From assembly GCA_038227045.1 (NCBI GenBank), contig JBBRQD010000013.1, positions 16,833 through 80,832 on the forward strand: a stretch of 64,000 bases of DNA. Direction: 5' to 3'. Shown piece by piece: positions 46,926-55,653 of the stretch (position 1 is its first letter; every line of letters starts with the position of its first letter). This stretch comes from JANXLS01 sp038227045 (GTDB lineage: Bacteria > Planctomycetota > SZUA-567 > H5-PLA8). Below the pieces are notes generated by a model. The model was not told the DNA's origin, made no database searches, and saw nothing but the letters and a program-made list of their open reading frames with translations. The position numbers and the translations under genes are program-made.

Positions 46926-47824
46926 GCCCGGTCGAGTACGCCATCGGCGCCAGCGTGCGCATTGGGACGCCGCTATTGCTGGCCGGGCTGGGCGAACTCG
47001 TGCTGGAACGCGCCGGGATGATCAACATCGGTATTGAGGGCGTCATGCTCTGCGGCGCGTTCGGCGGATTCTATGCCGGCTGGGCGTCACAGTCGCCGCT
47101 GCTAGGCGCAATCGTTGGCGCACTGACGGGTGCGGCATTCATGCTGATTTTTGCGTTCATGACCCTGAAAATCCGCGCCGAACAGATTGTCACGGGAATG
47201 GCCACGAACCTGATCGCGGCGGGCGCAACGAGCACGGCGTTCGACGCGTTAAGCGCCGCGCATCCGGGCGAATCGCTGAGCGTGCCGCAATGGGCAGGCG
47301 TGTTGGAACAATGGAAAGACGCGCCGATCATCGGGCCAGCGCTGTGCGAACAAACACCTCTGACCTGGCTGGCGCTCGCGCTCGTTCCAGTGATCTGGTT
47401 GTATTTCGAGAAGACGGAACGGGGGCTGGAACTACGCGCGGTCGGAGAAAATCCGGCGGCGGCGCAAGCGGCGGGAATCAACGTCGCCGCCGCGCGGCTG
47501 AAGGCCTGTTTGGCATCGGGAGCATTGTGCGGATTGGGCGGAGCGTTCCTGACCGTTTCGCAGACCAGCAGCTACGCGGCGAATTGCACGAGCGGACGCG
47601 GTTTCGTGGCGTTGGCGGCGGTTGTGCTCGGGCGCTATACGACATTCGGAACAACCGGCGCGTGCATCCTATTCGGAACGGCATTCTATCTGCGCGACGC
47701 CATTCCAACCCACAGTGCGGCAGTGGAACTCGTCGAAATATTGCCCTACGCGCTGGCCCTCGCAGCCCTGTGCTGGAAATTCAAATCAGGCGTCGCACCC
47801 GCAGGACTGGGGAAAAACACGTAA
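46922..47824 (+). CDS. ABC transporter permease, BMP/nucleoside type (subunit 2)
   Basis: 300 aa; start ATG overlaps the previous stop (ATGA), a strong sign of coupling. Blocks: TPLLLAGLGELVLERAGMINIGIEGVML (the hallmark of the second permease), LRAVGENPAAAQAAGINV, CASGALCGLGGAFL, GRGFVALAAVVLGR. Eight or so membrane helices. Likely dimerises with subunit 1 to import a nucleoside-like solute. Directly behind the stop lies a GGTTGAA heptad array. Confidence 0.92.
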   Translation: MSPVEYAIGASVRIGTPLLLAGLGELVLERAGMINIGIEGVMLCGAFGGFYAGWASQSPLLGAIVGALTGAAFMLIFAFMTLKIRAEQIVTGMATNLIAAGATSTAFDALSAAHPGESLSVPQWAGVLEQWKDAPIIGPALCEQTPLTWLALALVPVIWLYFEKTERGLELRAVGENPAAAQAAGINVAAARLKACLASGALCGLGGAFLTVSQTSSYAANCTSGRGFVALAAVVLGRYTTFGTTGACILFGTAFYLRDAIPTHSAAVELVEILPYALALAALCWKFKSGVAPAGLGKNT

Positions 47825-47830
47825 ATAAAA

Positions 47831-47935
47831 ACGGTTGAAGGTTGAAGGTTCAAGGTGATCAGGCACCCGAACCATGAACTTAAAAACCTTCAACCTTCAA
47901 CCTTCAACCTTCAACCTTAAAACCTTCAACCCAAA
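47831..47935. repeat. Inverted GGTTGAA heptad arrays between convergent genes
   Basis: Left array 47831-47856 (GGTTGAA units) follows the permease stop by 6 bp. The right array 47876-47932 is the inverted form (ACCTTCA units, at least seven) and touches the prc stop. The mRNA of each gene therefore ends in GGTT heptads. Confidence 0.9.
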
Positions 47936-47936
47936 T

Positions 47937-50117
47937 CTACTTCGTTTCGTTTTCAACCGGCTTGTTAGCAGCGGTTTTATCGGTGATCCAGGTGGTTGCC
48001 ATGTCGGCGGCGATCAATGCGGCTTCGTCGGCCTGCGGATCTTTTTCATCCTTTTTCTTTTCAATCGGCGGAGCGTCGTCCGGATGATCTTTTTGAGCCG
48101 CGGCCTTTTCAGCTTTTTCCGCTTCGTACTTCGCTTTGCGCTTCTTCAAATCGAAGAAGTCCTTGTATTCCTGGTTCGTTGCAAGGCGTTTCTTTGAATT
48201 TTCCTGAAGCATCGCGACGTTGTTCTTCTTCCACTCAGACCACAGCAGAACGTTCTTGTTGGTGGCGTCCACGCTGCTGTCAATCTTGTTCCAAGGAACG
48301 GGATTGTCCGACGCTTTTTCGAGCAGATCGTCGACCAGCTTCGAACCCGGAATGAACACGTCCGGCTCGACGCCTTTTAATTGCGTCGATGCGCCGCCCG
48401 CGCAGAAATACTGGTGAGTCGTGATCTTGATTTCGCCCGGCAGGCGCAGCGCGGCCGACAGCGGAATCACGCGCTGGACCGTGCCCTTACCAAACGTCTG
48501 CGTGGGTCCGACAATCATCGCCCGGTTGTAGTCCTTCAGCGATCCGGCGACGATCTCCGACGCGCTAGCCGACAATTGACTTGTCAAAATCACCAGCGGC
48601 TGAGTGAAGTAGAACGGATCTTTGTCGTACATCCATTTCACCAGACCCATGCCGTCGCGTTCGCCAACCACCGAACCGGTCTCGATAAACAAGCCGGCCA
48701 GTTCGACGGCTTCGTCGAGATACCCGCCTTGATTGGTGCGGAGGTCGAGCACGATGCCGGCCAGAGGATCGGTCTTGTTTGCTTCGATCAGGCGCTCCTT
48801 GACATCCTTGTGCACGCCGCGGTAAAAGCTGGCGACCGAGATCAGGCCGATCGTGCCTTGCGGCGTCTTGTATTTCTTGACCTTGACGCGTTCGTCCGCC
48901 AACTCAATTGTGGCGCGTTTCAGTGTCACGATCTCAGTTGATTTGTCCTTGCGTTTGATGATCGTCAAGCGGACTTCCGTTCCCTTTTCGCCTTTGATCT
49001 TCTGGACGATCTTGCTGATCGGCAAGCCTCCCAGCGAAAAGCCATCGACGGCAATGATCTGGTCGCCCGGGTCGATTTTGCCGGACTTATCGCACGGTCC
49101 GTCTTTAATGAGTTCGTCCACGGCCGCGCCCATCGGGCACGGACGGATTTTTACGCCGATCCCCGCGAAACTCGGTTCGAGACCGCTGCCGAAGGGCTCG
49201 TCGTCCCCGTCGAAATAAACAGTGTGCGGATCCATCGCGGCCATGAATGCCTTGAGGAACAGCTTGGGTGTTTCGGTTTCGACCGCGAATTTCTTGTATT
49301 TGCGGTGCTCTTCGGAGACATTTTGCAGCGCGAGTTTCATGGATTCCGCTTCGCTTAAATAACCTCTGTTCATGCGGTAGTTGCCGGCTGCGAATTTGAT
49401 CAGGCGCGTCATGCGGTCTTCGTGCGTGGCGGGGCGCTCCGTCCACTTGATCTTGGTGTCGGCGTCTTCTTCTTCGTCGTCCGCAACCACCGGTTCGGCT
49501 TTCTTGGCGTCAGCCGCGGGGTTTTCGACTTTCTTGATATCGTTCTTGGGAATCCCTTTTGCGGCCTCTACGTCGCCGGTTGGCGGCTCGACTTTTTTGT
49601 CCGTTTTGTCAGGATCGGCTTTGGGTTTCGGATCGACGGTCTTTGCACCCGCAACCGGCTTTGTCGCTTCTTTGCGCTCGGCTTCCTTCTTGATATCCGG
49701 GCGGCGCTCGTCGATGGTGTCATAGAACTTGTCGTCGCGCGCGATTTGCGTGTCGATGAAGCCTTGAAGAATATCTTGGAAAAACTTCAGGTCTCCGGCC
49801 ATTGCTTTATCGGCGAGTTTTTGCAACTCGTCGTCGCTCTTGTTCATCAGCGCGTCGGCTTCGGATTTGAGATAGAAGCGGTTGTAGGGATCGAGCTGCG
49901 TCAAATATTCCTTGATCACGCGCTTGGTAAACGCGGGCGCCATTTCGTGCTGCGACAGATGCAGGCGAAAGAGCTGCGGAACCAATTCCCGGACGTTGTC
50001 GGCGGTTAGCTTTTCCGCTGAGAAGGAGGGCAACGTAGAGGTAAGAAGTGTCGCCACCAGAATCAACACGGAGGCGGCCTGCCAGCCAAACTGCAAAATC
50101 GCGACTTGTTTCCGCAC
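47937..50117 (-). CDS. prc: C-terminal processing protease (Prc/Tsp, S41)
   Basis: About 726 aa from GTG at 50117 (AAAGGGTG upstream), which opens a signal peptide (QAASVLILVATLLTSTLPSFSA). An N-terminal helical domain like that of E. coli Prc (FRLHLSQHEMAPAFTKRVIKEYLTQLDP) is interrupted by ~100 residues rich in Lys/Asp/Pro (about 150-240). The PDZ domain follows (GIGVKIRPCP, PGDQIIAVDG), then the S41 core with SASASEIVAGSLKDY (catalytic Ser) and FGKGTVQ (catalytic Lys). A Lys-rich C-terminal tail completes it. Periplasmic, trims or degrades proteins tagged at their C-terminus. A hairpin at 50140-50158 lies just upstream. Confidence 0.94.
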   Translation of the reverse strand: MRKQVAILQFGWQAASVLILVATLLTSTLPSFSAEKLTADNVRELVPQLFRLHLSQHEMAPAFTKRVIKEYLTQLDPYNRFYLKSEADALMNKSDDELQKLADKAMAGDLKFFQDILQGFIDTQIARDDKFYDTIDERRPDIKKEAERKEATKPVAGAKTVDPKPKADPDKTDKKVEPPTGDVEAAKGIPKNDIKKVENPAADAKKAEPVVADDEEEDADTKIKWTERPATHEDRMTRLIKFAAGNYRMNRGYLSEAESMKLALQNVSEEHRKYKKFAVETETPKLFLKAFMAAMDPHTVYFDGDDEPFGSGLEPSFAGIGVKIRPCPMGAAVDELIKDGPCDKSGKIDPGDQIIAVDGFSLGGLPISKIVQKIKGEKGTEVRLTIIKRKDKSTEIVTLKRATIELADERVKVKKYKTPQGTIGLISVASFYRGVHKDVKERLIEANKTDPLAGIVLDLRTNQGGYLDEAVELAGLFIETGSVVGERDGMGLVKWMYDKDPFYFTQPLVILTSQLSASASEIVAGSLKDYNRAMIVGPTQTFGKGTVQRVIPLSAALRLPGEIKITTHQYFCAGGASTQLKGVEPDVFIPGSKLVDDLLEKASDNPVPWNKIDSSVDATNKNVLLWSEWKKNNVAMLQENSKKRLATNQEYKDFFDLKKRKAKYEAEKAEKAAAQKDHPDDAPPIEKKKDEKDPQADEAALIAADMATTWITDKTAANKPVENETK

Positions 50118-50591
50118 GCAAATCACCCTTTCTGACGATGTCCGAAACGCGTTCGGACTAATTTGACAAGCCGGACTTTTTCGGCGATTGCCGTGGCCTG
50201 TTGGCCGCTGCCAGAGCCAACTCACCATTGAACTTATACCACTCACGCGCAGCACGGCACATGAAAAAAAAACCATAATTTGCAAATTCGGCTGCAATTC
50301 TCCACCACCGTGCCCTAAATTACACACCGTGTCGCACACACGCATGGCCTTCCACAAAGGACTGTCCAATTCAAAGAAAACATGCGATGAAATCGATGGA
50401 TTCTTAAAATCGCGTTGAAAACCACGACGCGCTTTACGCGCGATTGGAGAGAAGGCATTTCCCGGCACAATACTCATTGCAACCGACGCCGGCTAAATCA
50501 TTTCTTTGACGTATCTGCAAGGCTCGAACTTCACTTTGTTTTTAACGCCATTCGTACGTGACAAAAATATCATTGCAAACTGTCCCAAGTC
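50118..50591. other. 474-bp intergenic region upstream of prc
   Basis: Contains a hairpin GTCCGAA-acgcg-TTCGGAC (50140-50158) 23 bp before the prc start and a 12-bp palindrome AATTTGCAAATT (50277-50288) next to an A9 run. Either could be an operator for prc. No gene, RNA or large repeat was recognised. Confidence 0.45.
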
Positions 50592-51686
50592 TTACTTGAC
50601 TCCCTTCGCCAGCGCTTTCGCGGTCGCATTGATGATGGCTTCGGACGTAATTGTCGCGCCAGTGAATGTGTCGATACCCTTGACCGTTTGCTTCTGAATA
50701 ATTTTTGCGGGCGTCTCCGTCAGCGAGCCGTAATACTGCTTCTCCGTATGTTTGACGACTTTCGACGATTCGATCTTGTTCGATTTCACCGTGACCGCCA
50801 CGCTCACGATCCCGGAATATCCAGTGCTTTCGCTGGCATACGTGCCGTCGGCGATTTTAGCCAGGTCGAGCGTATCGTATAATTTGACCGCCTCCATGCT
50901 GGCCCGCGCGCGCGATTTGCTCTGCTTGATATCGCGGCCGGCCTTTTTGTCATCCATCGACAGCACCTTTTGAAAATAATCGATGGCCTCCATGGGCTTG
51001 CCCATTTTGCGGCAGGTTTCTCCGGCCATCAAAAAGGCAATATCGGGATTGGTATCTTCCTCCGCTTTGACTTTCGCGACTGCCAGCGCCTTGTCGTAGT
51101 CCCCCATATCGGTCCATAATTTGATCGTTTCGCCATGCCGCGATTCATCCTTGTCGACGGCCACGAGTATGGTGCGCGGAAAGTCCTTGTTACCCAATTT
51201 AAGAAAACAATCGGCCAATTCGACCACATCGCTGGGGTCGCCCGTTTTTTCGATCTCCGATTTTCGCCACCAATAGGCCGCGCGTAGCGGGTCCAATTGC
51301 AGAAATTGATAGTTGCGCGCAATGGCCTTCATGGTCTGTTTGGACTTTTCGGGATCGTCCTTATTCAGGTCGTAAACATGGTAGAGAAGTCTCAATCCTT
51401 CGCGCCAGCGGCCGGAGTTTTCGTTGATGACGCTCCAGACGTACTGAGAAAGGTATTTATTGGGCGTCCACGGCTCCTTGTTTTGGGGTTTTTCCCAATG
51501 TAACTGGAGTGTAGGCGGAAAATTGAGTTTGACGGCCTCAAGCCATTCGGGCTTCGTCGATCCACCGCTTTGGATCAGCTTGTCGACCTCGGCCTGAGTC
51601 CGCGTGACCATGGCGCTTTCAACGGCGTTCGCCGGCAGGCAAAACGACAAGAGGAGTATCATCGTATTAAGTATCGACGAGCGCAT
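50592..51686 (-). CDS. Exported TPR protein with C-terminal FMN-binding (flavinylated) domain
   Basis: 364 aa. Signal peptide MRSSILNTMILLLSFCLPANA. Residues ~75-250 are helical pairs of TPR type (WREGLRLLYHVYDLNKDDPE, ETCRKMGKPMEAIDYFQKVL). Residues ~275-364 are an FMN_bind domain: GYSGIVSVAVTVKSNKIESS and the acceptor motif DTFTGAT, which fits Dxx(S/T)GAT, with T345 the expected FMN attachment site. The gene lies 101 bp downstream of apbE, whose enzyme makes that bond. Together they form an extracytoplasmic flavoprotein system. The TPR-FMN_bind combination is unusual; the redox partner is unknown. Confidence 0.85.
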   Translation of the reverse strand: MRSSILNTMILLLSFCLPANAVESAMVTRTQAEVDKLIQSGGSTKPEWLEAVKLNFPPTLQLHWEKPQNKEPWTPNKYLSQYVWSVINENSGRWREGLRLLYHVYDLNKDDPEKSKQTMKAIARNYQFLQLDPLRAAYWWRKSEIEKTGDPSDVVELADCFLKLGNKDFPRTILVAVDKDESRHGETIKLWTDMGDYDKALAVAKVKAEEDTNPDIAFLMAGETCRKMGKPMEAIDYFQKVLSMDDKKAGRDIKQSKSRARASMEAVKLYDTLDLAKIADGTYASESTGYSGIVSVAVTVKSNKIESSKVVKHTEKQYYGSLTETPAKIIQKQTVKGIDTFTGATITSEAIINATAKALAKGVK

Positions 51687-51787
51687 AAATACTCCATTCC
51701 CTACTCAATCGCAGATGAACGCGGATGAACACAAATTACCGCGGATAAACATGGTCCTCATTTGAAAAACTGCGAACGGAGCACCAT

Positions 51788-52822
51788 TCATACCAACGGA
51801 AATCCTTTTGTTTTAAAGGTTCTGCCGTCTTTGGTAACAAGATACGCGTCGCAGCCGGGCATCGATTCCACCACTGCCAGGCCTTTTTCCACGCCCAGTA
51901 TAAACACCGGCTTGGTCAAAGCGTCGGCCAACATGCCGGTGGGTGCGACGATGCTCGCGCTGGCGAGCTCGAGCGGTGAGCGGCCGGTGGAGGGATCGAA
52001 AATGTGGTTGTACAGGAAGTCGTCGCTGAAATACGTGGCGTAGTCGCCCGACGTGGCCAGAGCTCGGCCGTCCAGCGCGCAAATGCCGATGAACGCATCG
52101 GGATGGCGCGGATGTTGAATACCTACGCGGAATGGGCCACCGTCGGCTTTGTGCCCTTCCGACGTGATTTCGCCGGTATCGATGAGCGCATGTTCGATAC
52201 CATGCATTTTCAACACGGATAACACGCGGTCCGCCGCGTATCCTTGTGCTATACCATTAAAGGTGATCTTCATGCCGGGCGCTGCAAACGCGATCGCGTC
52301 GCCGGATTGTACAATCTTTCGATAATCGACTTTTGCGCGCGCGGCTTCGATCGCCGCCGGATCGGGGAGCACATTTTTCTGTTTGGCGTCGAAATACAGC
52401 TCCCACAGTGGCTGCACGGATACGTCGAACGCGCCCCCGGAACCGCGCGCCATTTGCTGGCTGGCGTTGAGTACATTGAGGAAATGCGCGTGCGGCCGGT
52501 CCAGCCGTCCGGTCTTGTTCAATTGTGAAATCTGGCTGTTGGGGCGGTACACGCTCAACATGTCCTCGACCTGGTTCAATTCCACAAACGCGGCATTCAA
52601 TGCCCGCTCCGCGGTGTCCTTGTTCGCGTGCAGCACGGTCAGCGCAACGTCGGAACCGAGCGCCCAGGATGTGCGCGAATAGGCTTGCAAAGCCGTGCCT
52701 TCGGATGCCGAGGCTCCCGCTGTTTTGCGTCTCATTTCCGCCGCCAATCCGAGCGCGGCGGCACCGCCCGCGCCCATGGCCAGCATGAGAAATCGGCGGC
52801 GAGAGGAGGAAGGTAATGGCAT
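51788..52822 (-). CDS. apbE: FAD:protein FMN transferase ApbE
   Basis: 344 aa. Twin-arginine-like signal (SSRRRFLMLAMGAGGAAALG). Moves FMN from FAD onto a Thr of the target protein, in the periplasm, with Mg2+. Seen: VEDMLSVYRPNSQISQLN (N-terminal block), GGAFDVSVQPLWELY, FNGIAQGYAADR, LIDTGEITSEG (family usually G-G-(D/E)), HIFDPSTGRSP and DALTKPVFILG. Complete. Its likely substrate is the TPR-FMN_bind protein encoded next. Confidence 0.93.
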   Translation of the reverse strand: MPLPSSSRRRFLMLAMGAGGAAALGLAAEMRRKTAGASASEGTALQAYSRTSWALGSDVALTVLHANKDTAERALNAAFVELNQVEDMLSVYRPNSQISQLNKTGRLDRPHAHFLNVLNASQQMARGSGGAFDVSVQPLWELYFDAKQKNVLPDPAAIEAARAKVDYRKIVQSGDAIAFAAPGMKITFNGIAQGYAADRVLSVLKMHGIEHALIDTGEITSEGHKADGGPFRVGIQHPRHPDAFIGICALDGRALATSGDYATYFSDDFLYNHIFDPSTGRSPLELASASIVAPTGMLADALTKPVFILGVEKGLAVVESMPGCDAYLVTKDGRTFKTKGFPLV

Positions 52823-52981
52823 ATCTTCAGATCCTTGAATGATTAATCCGGAACGATGGCTTCAACCGAATGCGCTTATGTATACACTGGTTTCGAAATG
52901 CTGCAAAAGAAAAGGAAGTGTGTTTGAAATCGGCGAGCGAAACGACGAGGTAGGAATCGCGCAGGTCATGCTTAACATTTG

Positions 52982-53017
52982 AAAAAGATGGAGCGCTCGA
53001 TCCGTATCGAGCGCTCC
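52982..53017 (-). terminator. Rho-independent terminator of the AT-hook protein gene
   Basis: Perfect 12-bp stem GGAGCGCTCGAT / ATCGAGCGCTCC (52990-53001, 53006-53017) with a CCGT loop. On the minus strand it is followed by ATCTTTTTC. It lies 17 bp after the stop of the small basic protein. Confidence 0.92.
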
Positions 53018-53034
53018 ATTTGAGCATAATTGGT

Positions 53035-53400
53035 TTACGCTTTGGCGTTGTGCAATGCGGCAATGGCGCGGTCGAGCGCTGCGTTGATCCGGGCTTTGAC
53101 CAAATTGTTGACCAGGCTGGCAATGTCGCTGGATTCGCGACCCGCGTGGGCGACAGCTTTGACCGGAGCTTTGCGCTTGGCATTCTTGCTGCCGGCGGGG
53201 CGGCCGGGCTTGCGGCCGGACTTTCCCTTGCGCTTTTCAAGCGCGCGCATGAGTTTGATGATGCCCTGCTGGCTTCCCTGATAACCTACGGCCTTGGCGG
53301 CGGTGTGAGCATCCTTCCAGGTCTTATCCGCGGCGCGGGCTTCGCTGGCGGCTTTAACGATTGCGCCCTTTTTGGCGTCGTCATAAAATACTCTCGGCAT
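53035..53400 (-). CDS. Small basic protein with AT-hook motif
   Basis: 121 aa from ATG at 53400 with GGAGGAG upstream. The N-terminal ~55 residues look helical (DAKKGAIVKAASEARAADK). The centre is a Lys/Arg-rich stretch with SGRKPGRPAGSKNAKRK, which contains the AT-hook core GRP flanked by basic residues. The end is a short amphipathic helix pair (IASLVNNLVKARINAALDRA). Probably binds DNA in the minor groove (nucleoid protein or regulator); no family name is assigned. Flanked by its own terminator. Confidence 0.75.
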   Translation of the reverse strand: MPRVFYDDAKKGAIVKAASEARAADKTWKDAHTAAKAVGYQGSQQGIIKLMRALEKRKGKSGRKPGRPAGSKNAKRKAPVKAVAHAGRESSDIASLVNNLVKARINAALDRAIAALHNAKA

Positions 53401-53770
53401 CCCTGCTCCTCCAAATTGGTTTGAAAATGTTAAATCCAAGGGCGCACTTATACCGTAGAGGTAGTTTGAAAACAAGACGTATATACTGGTTTATTTCCGA
53501 ATTTACATGGTCGCGTAAAAAATCAGTTACATGCCTTTTCCTCCGGCATTCGGCTCCTTTCCGGTTCTCCCAAACTCTGTCCGGTGTCAAACGCCCGGAT
53601 TGGACTTCCGCCGCCGCTTTTTTGTTGTCCGATAATTACTTCAGGTGCCTCCGGGAAATGACGATCCTCACAATGTAAGTTTCAGCCGCAATGCCGGCCG
53701 GACCGGATCCGTTTCAGGGGAGATGGACGGGTGCCGGCTTCGCGCTGAAAAAGTGGGGGCGTTATATATT
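53401..53770. other. 370-bp divergent intergenic region
   Basis: Lies between the AT-hook protein gene (minus) and the L,D-transpeptidase gene (plus). No large palindrome, RNA gene or credible ORF was seen. TATATATT just before 53771 is too close to the start codon to be its promoter if the start is right. Confidence 0.45.
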
Positions 53771-54958
53771 ATGGGCGTTTTCAAGGACGATCAAATCGTC
53801 GCCAGGGTGCTGGGCGGACAAGCACAGACATTGAAGAATAATAATTCCAGAAAAAGTGCCATCGCCGGTTGTGCTGCCGCCATTCTGGCGCTGGCCGCCT
53901 GGGCGGTCATCGCACGCAAAGGCGCCGGCGCGCCGAATGCCTCCAGCGCCGCGGTGCCGGCAGCCGCCGTCGATACAACCCATAAAACGGATCCGGGATC
54001 GGCCGTGTTCTCGCCGGCCGTTACGAAAACCTCCGCGGGCATCGGCGCTGCGCCCGGCGGCAAGAAACGGTTGCCGCTCGTGATCGACGACGTTCCAGCC
54101 GAAGCCGTCGAACTCAACCCAAAGGGTTCCGTGCGCTCCGTTGATGTTCATTCCGAACCGCAGGGACGGGACAAGTTTGCCGGCACTGCGAAGAACGCCG
54201 ACCTGTCGATCGACGCCGGCGAGAACTACGAACAAGCCAAGAAGCTCGAAGAAGACGCAAAAGGCAACTCCGCACAGCTCGAACGCGCCCGCGCGCTGTT
54301 CCAGAAGGCGCTGGATTCGGGCCGCCTGCCCACTCCACTCGAGACCAATTGTTTGGCGAAATTGAACGAGCTGACCGGCAAGCTAATTCTCGATTCAAAG
54401 TCCGCTTGCACGGAACCGAAGGCTGAATTTCACAAGGTCGAGTCCGGCGAAGTAGTCGAAAAAATTGCCCGGAAATTCAAAGTCACTCAAGGCCAGATCA
54501 AGCGCATCAACCATCTCAACGACAAACTGTCCGTGCGCGTGGGACAGAATTTGAAAATGTTGCCGGGCGAAACAGTTTACAAGGTCGATACGGACAAGCT
54601 CACGGGAACGTTGTACATCGACGGCGTGTTCATCAAGCGTTTCCCGGTCGGCATTGGGCCTGGCAACGCAACGCCCAAAGGCACGTACCTCGTCGAAAAC
54701 AAACTGATCAATCCGGACTGGTACTACGACGGCAAGAAAGTGCCCTTCGGCGACCCCAAAAATATCCTCGGCTCGCGCTGGATGGGCATGGCCAACAGCG
54801 CAACCGGCTCGAACGGCGCGGGACTCGGCGTGCACGGCACGGCGCTCCCCGACAGCGTTCCCGGACGCGAGAGCAAGGGCTGCGTGCGGATGCATAACGA
54901 AGACATCGAAGAACTGTACGATTTCATGCCGCAGGGCGGCAAGGTAGTGATCGAATAA
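53771..54958 (+). CDS. LysM L,D-transpeptidase (YkuD), membrane-anchored
   Basis: About 395 aa from ATG at 53771; ATG at 53723 in frame is an alternative. A cytoplasmic start is followed by one membrane helix (28-47), an Ala/Pro-rich linker, a helical pair (EQAKKLEEDAKG...), then a LysM peptidoglycan-binding domain (HKVESGEVVEKIARKFKVTQ ... VRVGQNLKML). The YkuD catalytic domain has the motif H-(x)15-C as VHGTALPDSVPGRESKGCVRM, catalytic H355 and C371. Forms 3-3 crosslinks or attaches proteins to peptidoglycan. This implies that the organism has a peptidoglycan wall. Confidence 0.93.
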   Translation: MGVFKDDQIVARVLGGQAQTLKNNNSRKSAIAGCAAAILALAAWAVIARKGAGAPNASSAAVPAAAVDTTHKTDPGSAVFSPAVTKTSAGIGAAPGGKKRLPLVIDDVPAEAVELNPKGSVRSVDVHSEPQGRDKFAGTAKNADLSIDAGENYEQAKKLEEDAKGNSAQLERARALFQKALDSGRLPTPLETNCLAKLNELTGKLILDSKSACTEPKAEFHKVESGEVVEKIARKFKVTQGQIKRINHLNDKLSVRVGQNLKMLPGETVYKVDTDKLTGTLYIDGVFIKRFPVGIGPGNATPKGTYLVENKLINPDWYYDGKKVPFGDPKNILGSRWMGMANSATGSNGAGLGVHGTALPDSVPGRESKGCVRMHNEDIEELYDFMPQGGKVVIE

Positions 54959-55013
54959 AGTGCGAACGGCGTCGAGTAGCGCCGCGTAACCAGGTATCGT
55001 GCCGTGGGAAGAG

Positions 55014-55050
55014 AAGTGTCCGGAGCCCTTTGGGCCGGACACTTTCTTTT
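55014..55050 (+). terminator. Rho-independent terminator of the L,D-transpeptidase gene
   Basis: Stem AAGTGTCCGG / CCGGACACTT (55014-55023, 55035-55044), inner loop with CCC/GGG pairing, then TCTTTT. Fifty-five bp after the stop codon. Confidence 0.9.
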
Positions 55051-55055
55051 ATGTT

Positions 55056-55115
55056 TTGTGGTGCGGGCTTCCAGCCTGCATTGCTTGAATTGCAGGCTGG
55101 AAGCCTGCACCGCAA
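55056..55115. repeat. Palindrome of the TTGTGGTGCGGG family
   Basis: Arms of 25 bp (55056-55080, 55091-55115), three mismatches, loop 10 bp. It begins TTGTGGTGCGGGC, like the copy at 23476-23523, and ends 3 bp before the membrane-protein gene, between two converging transcripts. Confidence 0.88.
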
Positions 55116-55117
55116 TA

Positions 55118-55549
55118 TTAATATTCAATGTCTTCCCTGAAGCTTCGCCCTTCTCCCCACGCGCCCACCAGCGCGCCGAAACCGATGTAAATGATCCATA
55201 GGAAGAAAATCGGCGTGCACAGACCGATGGCCGAGCCGATGGCATTGACAAACACGCACACTCCCCCGACCAAGGCCATTCCGCCAAACATTTTGTAACG
55301 CAGCCAGACGGTCAGCCAGCCCGCGCCACCGGCTGCCGCGCCGATGAGCAGAAAAAACGCGGGATTGTCCGAGACGACAATCGACAGCATCATCGCGCCG
55401 AGCCCCGCGAACGCCGCACCGAGGATCAGGCGCTTCTTGATGCGTTGTTTGTATTGGATCGCGGCGAGGCGTTCGATCCGCTGCCTTTCAAGCGTCTCGC
55501 GCTGTACGTCCGGCGGCAGGCGGTTGAATTCATCTTCAGTGAATGGCAT
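55118..55549 (-). CDS. Small membrane protein, 143 aa
   Basis: A soluble helical N-terminus (MPFTEDEFNRLPPDVQRETL, then QRIERLAAIQYKQRIKKR) leads to four hydrophobic segments (about 41-58, 63-82, 87-105 and 110-130). No named family. The acidic/basic helix before the first segment may bind a partner. Divergent from the PQQ-repeat gene at 55654. Confidence 0.65.
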   Translation of the reverse strand: MPFTEDEFNRLPPDVQRETLERQRIERLAAIQYKQRIKKRLILGAAFAGLGAMMLSIVVSDNPAFFLLIGAAAGGAGWLTVWLRYKMFGGMALVGGVCVFVNAIGSAIGLCTPIFFLWIIYIGFGALVGAWGEGRSFREDIEY

Positions 55550-55653
55550 GGTTGCGAATTCAATTAAGAGGTATCGACTTTTTCGTTGAAAATACCTACA
55601 CTATCGAGTCGTTGAATTGCGTCGAGATCAAAAACTCCGGCGGGGATTGTTTC

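Noticed and set aside
51700..51760. GATGAACGCGGATGAACAC-like direct repeat upstream of the TPR-FMN_bind gene
   Set aside because: Only one short, imperfect arm is visible; no inverted partner in the spacer, so not listed as a palindrome.
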